Shown: piece by piece, positions 61,907 through 64,000 of the stretch
How positions within the stretch are numbered: the stretch's first letter is position 1
Layout: the number at the start of each line of letters is the position of its first letter
NCBI GenBank assembly: GCA_025094145.1
Contig: JALLLS010000103.1
Coordinates: 1-64,000, forward strand
Source of the DNA: Spinellus fusiger
Lineage: Eukaryota > Mucoromycota > Mucoromycetes > Mucorales > Phycomycetaceae
Direction of reading: 5' to 3'
Length of the DNA stretch: 64,000 bases
Translations under genes and position numbers: made by a program
The notes under the pieces: model-generated
Databases searched by the model: none
Told to the model about the DNA's origin: nothing
What the model saw: only the letters and a program-made list of their open reading frames with translations

Positions 61907-63255
61907 ATGTGAATTGTAGATACAGTGGGTAGAGTGTGAATATGACAGGCACATCCTGTAGCATACCCCCATAAAGAAGTGCTCCAACACTAAAGAGAGC
62001 AGCAAATAATAAAGAGAATGTAGCAGCAAATAGAAGAGGCAGCCCATCTGTTGTGTTCTAATGTATTCTAGAATCCATCTGCTCTTCTCTTGTTTAGTGT
62101 CATTAGTGGCTGTATTTATTTACATGTTCTTATCCGAGAAAATAAAGAATAGTGTGTACCTGAATAGATCAACAGTATCTTGGTATCCTAATAACTAGGG
62201 TAACTAGGGTAACTAGGGCAAATAGCACTGGAAATATTCTCTTTTTTTCACTGTCTCTTGTTATAACTAGTCACAGATCCACCGCTTAAAGAAGAGAAAA
62301 CGCTTTATTTCAATAGAATGTTTTATTGTTACTGTAAAATAGACACGCTACTATACCAATAGAGATTATATCCAATCAGTGGCATTGCTCAGAATCAATG
62401 GAAGAACTCACTGTCTTTCCTGTGCTACTCTGCCAAAATCATGGACAAGTAGGTGTTCCCATGGCAATAGATGAATTTCCCAAACTGAATATCCAAAAAA
62501 AGAAAAAAGAAAAGAAAAAGAATATAAATAGACAAATAACCCTTTTCCTTACTGAATACAAGAGTTACCTAGCAACAGTTTCAGATGATTATAAAGTAGT
62601 CAGTGTGGCTTTTAAAATAATAGTTTGTGTGGTGATGGCTGCTTCCATTCTATGTATGACTAATAAAGATTCTATTTACACTTCTATAGCTATCCTAAGA
62701 ATCCATGGATAGTTGAATGTTCCTTTAGATCTATCTGCACCTACCCATTAGCAAGAGTCAATGACTATCACTCCATGAAAAAGAAGAAGAGACTGTCTAA
62801 ATTCCAATGATGTTTATACACCTTTCTCTACTGCCTATAGTGTCTCTTGTATGTCTTTTGTATGTCTTTTGTATGTCTTTTGTATGATTTTTGGTCGGCA
62901 TAAAAGTGTGGGTTGGAGATATGATTAGGATTTAGGCGGAGACACAAAGAAAGAAGAAAAAACAGTGGTCTTCCAGTCATGTAAAAGGCAATCATCAAAA
63001 GTAGTGTGAATAGACATCCTTAGCACTAACAAAGGAAAGATAGATCCACTGCCTATGGAATAGACATTTTTGTGCAGGTTATACACTACAAATCTCTTTT
63101 CTTTTTTTTTCTTTATTTCTCTCTCTCTCTCTCTTTCTTTCTCTGTCTCTCTGTCTCTTTCATATTGATTATGACTGTTTGTTATGAGGTGAGAAAGAAG
63201 AATAGGAATCCTGTAGAGTGTGTCTGCCTATTCTCCTGCTTCTCTTGTGTTTTGC
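61907..63255. other. intergenic region with short tandem repeats
   Basis: Three TAACTAGGG-type decamers lie at 62190-62222 and a TGTATGTCTTT array at 62836-62885. An open frame of 104 codons at 62398-62712 (+) has a hydrophobic C-terminus but no recognisable domain and strongly AT-driven composition. I leave it uncalled. The CT-rich tract at 63100-63160 precedes the uS10m 3' end. Confidence 0.45.
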
Positions 63256-63869
63256 TTAGACTGATGCCTTGGTCTTTACTGTCTCTACACTTTCAAACTC
63301 CCATTGTGTTGCTCTCAGACCAATACCTGCAGGTGCATTGCGAGTCAAATACAACAGCCATCGATCTACCACTTCAGGATGGGCGTCTTTGATCTGGAGA
63401 AGACGCTTGTGGGTCTTGCGCTCAAAGTTCTCCTGTGATTTTTTATGCACAAAGGGAGATCGAATCACTGTCCAACGAGAAGTCTGGGTAGGAAGAGGCA
63501 CTGTGCCTGAACAGGGCATGTTCATATGATAAGCAGCACGGCGAGCAAAATCAGCAAAAAAGTCCAATTTTTGTGGGAGATAGCCACGCAATTGGAGGTT
63601 GCATACAGGAATATTATGGGTTGTAGGAATACGTGAAGGAGCTATCCACACACACAAATATGTATATATATATTAGGGTCAATTGTGCTGATAAACTCCA
63701 CGACCAATAGCAGATAGTAGAAGAAAAAAGATATAATAATTACCCTGGAAGACCTCATCAAATGTCTCTTGTTTAACAGGCTTAGGCAAGTCAAGGGTGA
63801 CTTTCTCTTCATTTTCATTGACAGGCAATGCAGGGGTCTCCTGTGTGCTAATAACATTGAGCTCTATCC
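63256..63869 (-). CDS. RSM10: mitochondrial small-subunit ribosomal protein uS10 (RSM10), 5' end unresolved
   Basis: The exon 63641-63256 encodes [60 protein letters not shown] and [19 protein letters not shown], which is the S10 fold in its mitochondrial form. An upstream exon (63869 to about 63745) encodes [19 protein letters not shown] then FDEVFQ and joins in phase. Further upstream, a presequence-like stretch (RIAGRVSLRTFV, about 63940-63905) precedes a GTAAGT donor, but its phase does not match cleanly and the start codon may lie beyond 64000. The product belongs to the mitoribosome small subunit. Confidence 0.85.
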
Positions 63870-64000
63870 CTGAGAAGGAGGGGAGGACTTACACAAAGGT
63901 GCGCAAGGACACACGTCCTGCGATACGGGGCAACTGAGCAGCGGTGCGGTACTATTGACTATGAGTGGTTGTTCAATACAAGGACATAGCCTACCGTAGA

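Noticed and set aside
62190..62222. TAACTAGGG repeats resembling telomeric DNA
   Set aside because: Only three copies, the unit is a decamer rather than TTAGGG, and normal genes lie on both sides.
62398..62712. 104-codon frame with a hydrophobic end
   Set aside because: A lysine-rich A-tract in the middle, no domain, and it lies in low-complexity intergenic DNA.

Overview
The window looks like a nuclear chromosome segment of an early-diverging fungus, most likely Mucoromycota. It is AT-rich and gene-dense, and introns are short (about 45-120 nt, GT-AG). The genes are fungal/opisthokont housekeeping genes: ATG2, an AFG1/LACE1 ATPase, DML1/Misato, a Pho80/PCL-type cyclin, a Mlp1/TPR nucleoporin, mitochondrial ribosomal proteins mL41 and uS10m, ZCCHC9, LENG1 and a FET-type RNA-binding protein. 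The interspersed DNA transposons are of a kind I associate with Mucorales. No tRNA, rRNA or CRISPR was recognised.

Layout. 0.3-5.1 kb: a 4.8-kb palindromic mariner-like element. Two arms of about 1.54 kb carry identical, already broken transposase copies and enclose a degenerate C2H2 zinc-finger gene. 5.6-7.0 kb: Fanzor (eukaryotic TnpB) element A. 8.7-10.6 kb: a cytochrome P450 with one frameshift. 10.9-18.1 kb: atg2 on the minus strand, whose 14 exons all join in frame. 19.9-22.1 kb: Fanzor element B, an internal deletion derivative. 22.7-24.1 kb: a DUF3020-like nuclear protein. 25.7-26.9 kb: an F-box gene with in-frame stops. 27.0-28.2 kb: a PDCD7 (U11/U12-59K)-like gene. 28.3-33.9 kb: DML1, LENG1-like and AFG1 in tandem on the minus strand. 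35.7-37.4 kb: cyclin. 39.5-42.0 kb: element C (Tc1 remnants plus Fanzor). 42.3-43.9 kb: FUS/TAF15-like gene. 44.1-46.2 kb: element D, a degenerate Tc1-like element whose ends match elements A-C. 46.6-50.8 kb: a large helical-repeat protein, possibly Integrator subunit 5. 50.9-54.1 kb: mL41, ZCCHC9 and a Gdown1-like gene. 54.5-60.7 kb: Mlp1/TPR. 61.4-61.9 kb: a small DUF4050/Gag1-clamp-like protein. 63.3 kb to the end: mitochondrial uS10.

The most striking signal is the mobile-element layer. Elements A, B and C (Fanzor) and D (Tc1-like) are each flanked by TA. Each has one 'type 1' end (CACACC...GATATAAAAG) and one 'type 2' end (CACACC...TCTGGCCTTTAAGCGGTGAT). C shares about 570 bp of leader with D and still carries an internal type-1-like subterminal block before its Fanzor module. 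This suggests a Fanzor riding in a Tc1/mariner shell. A long inverted repeat sits at the 3' end of the Fanzor reading frame, where TnpB-type systems encode their guide RNA. It persists in A and B and is degraded in C.

Two kinds of lesion recur. Single-base losses in short homopolymers hit the P450, ZCCHC9-like and PDCD7-like genes and could be assembly errors. In-frame stops in the F-box gene and the mariner cargo could all have arisen by C-to-T transitions.
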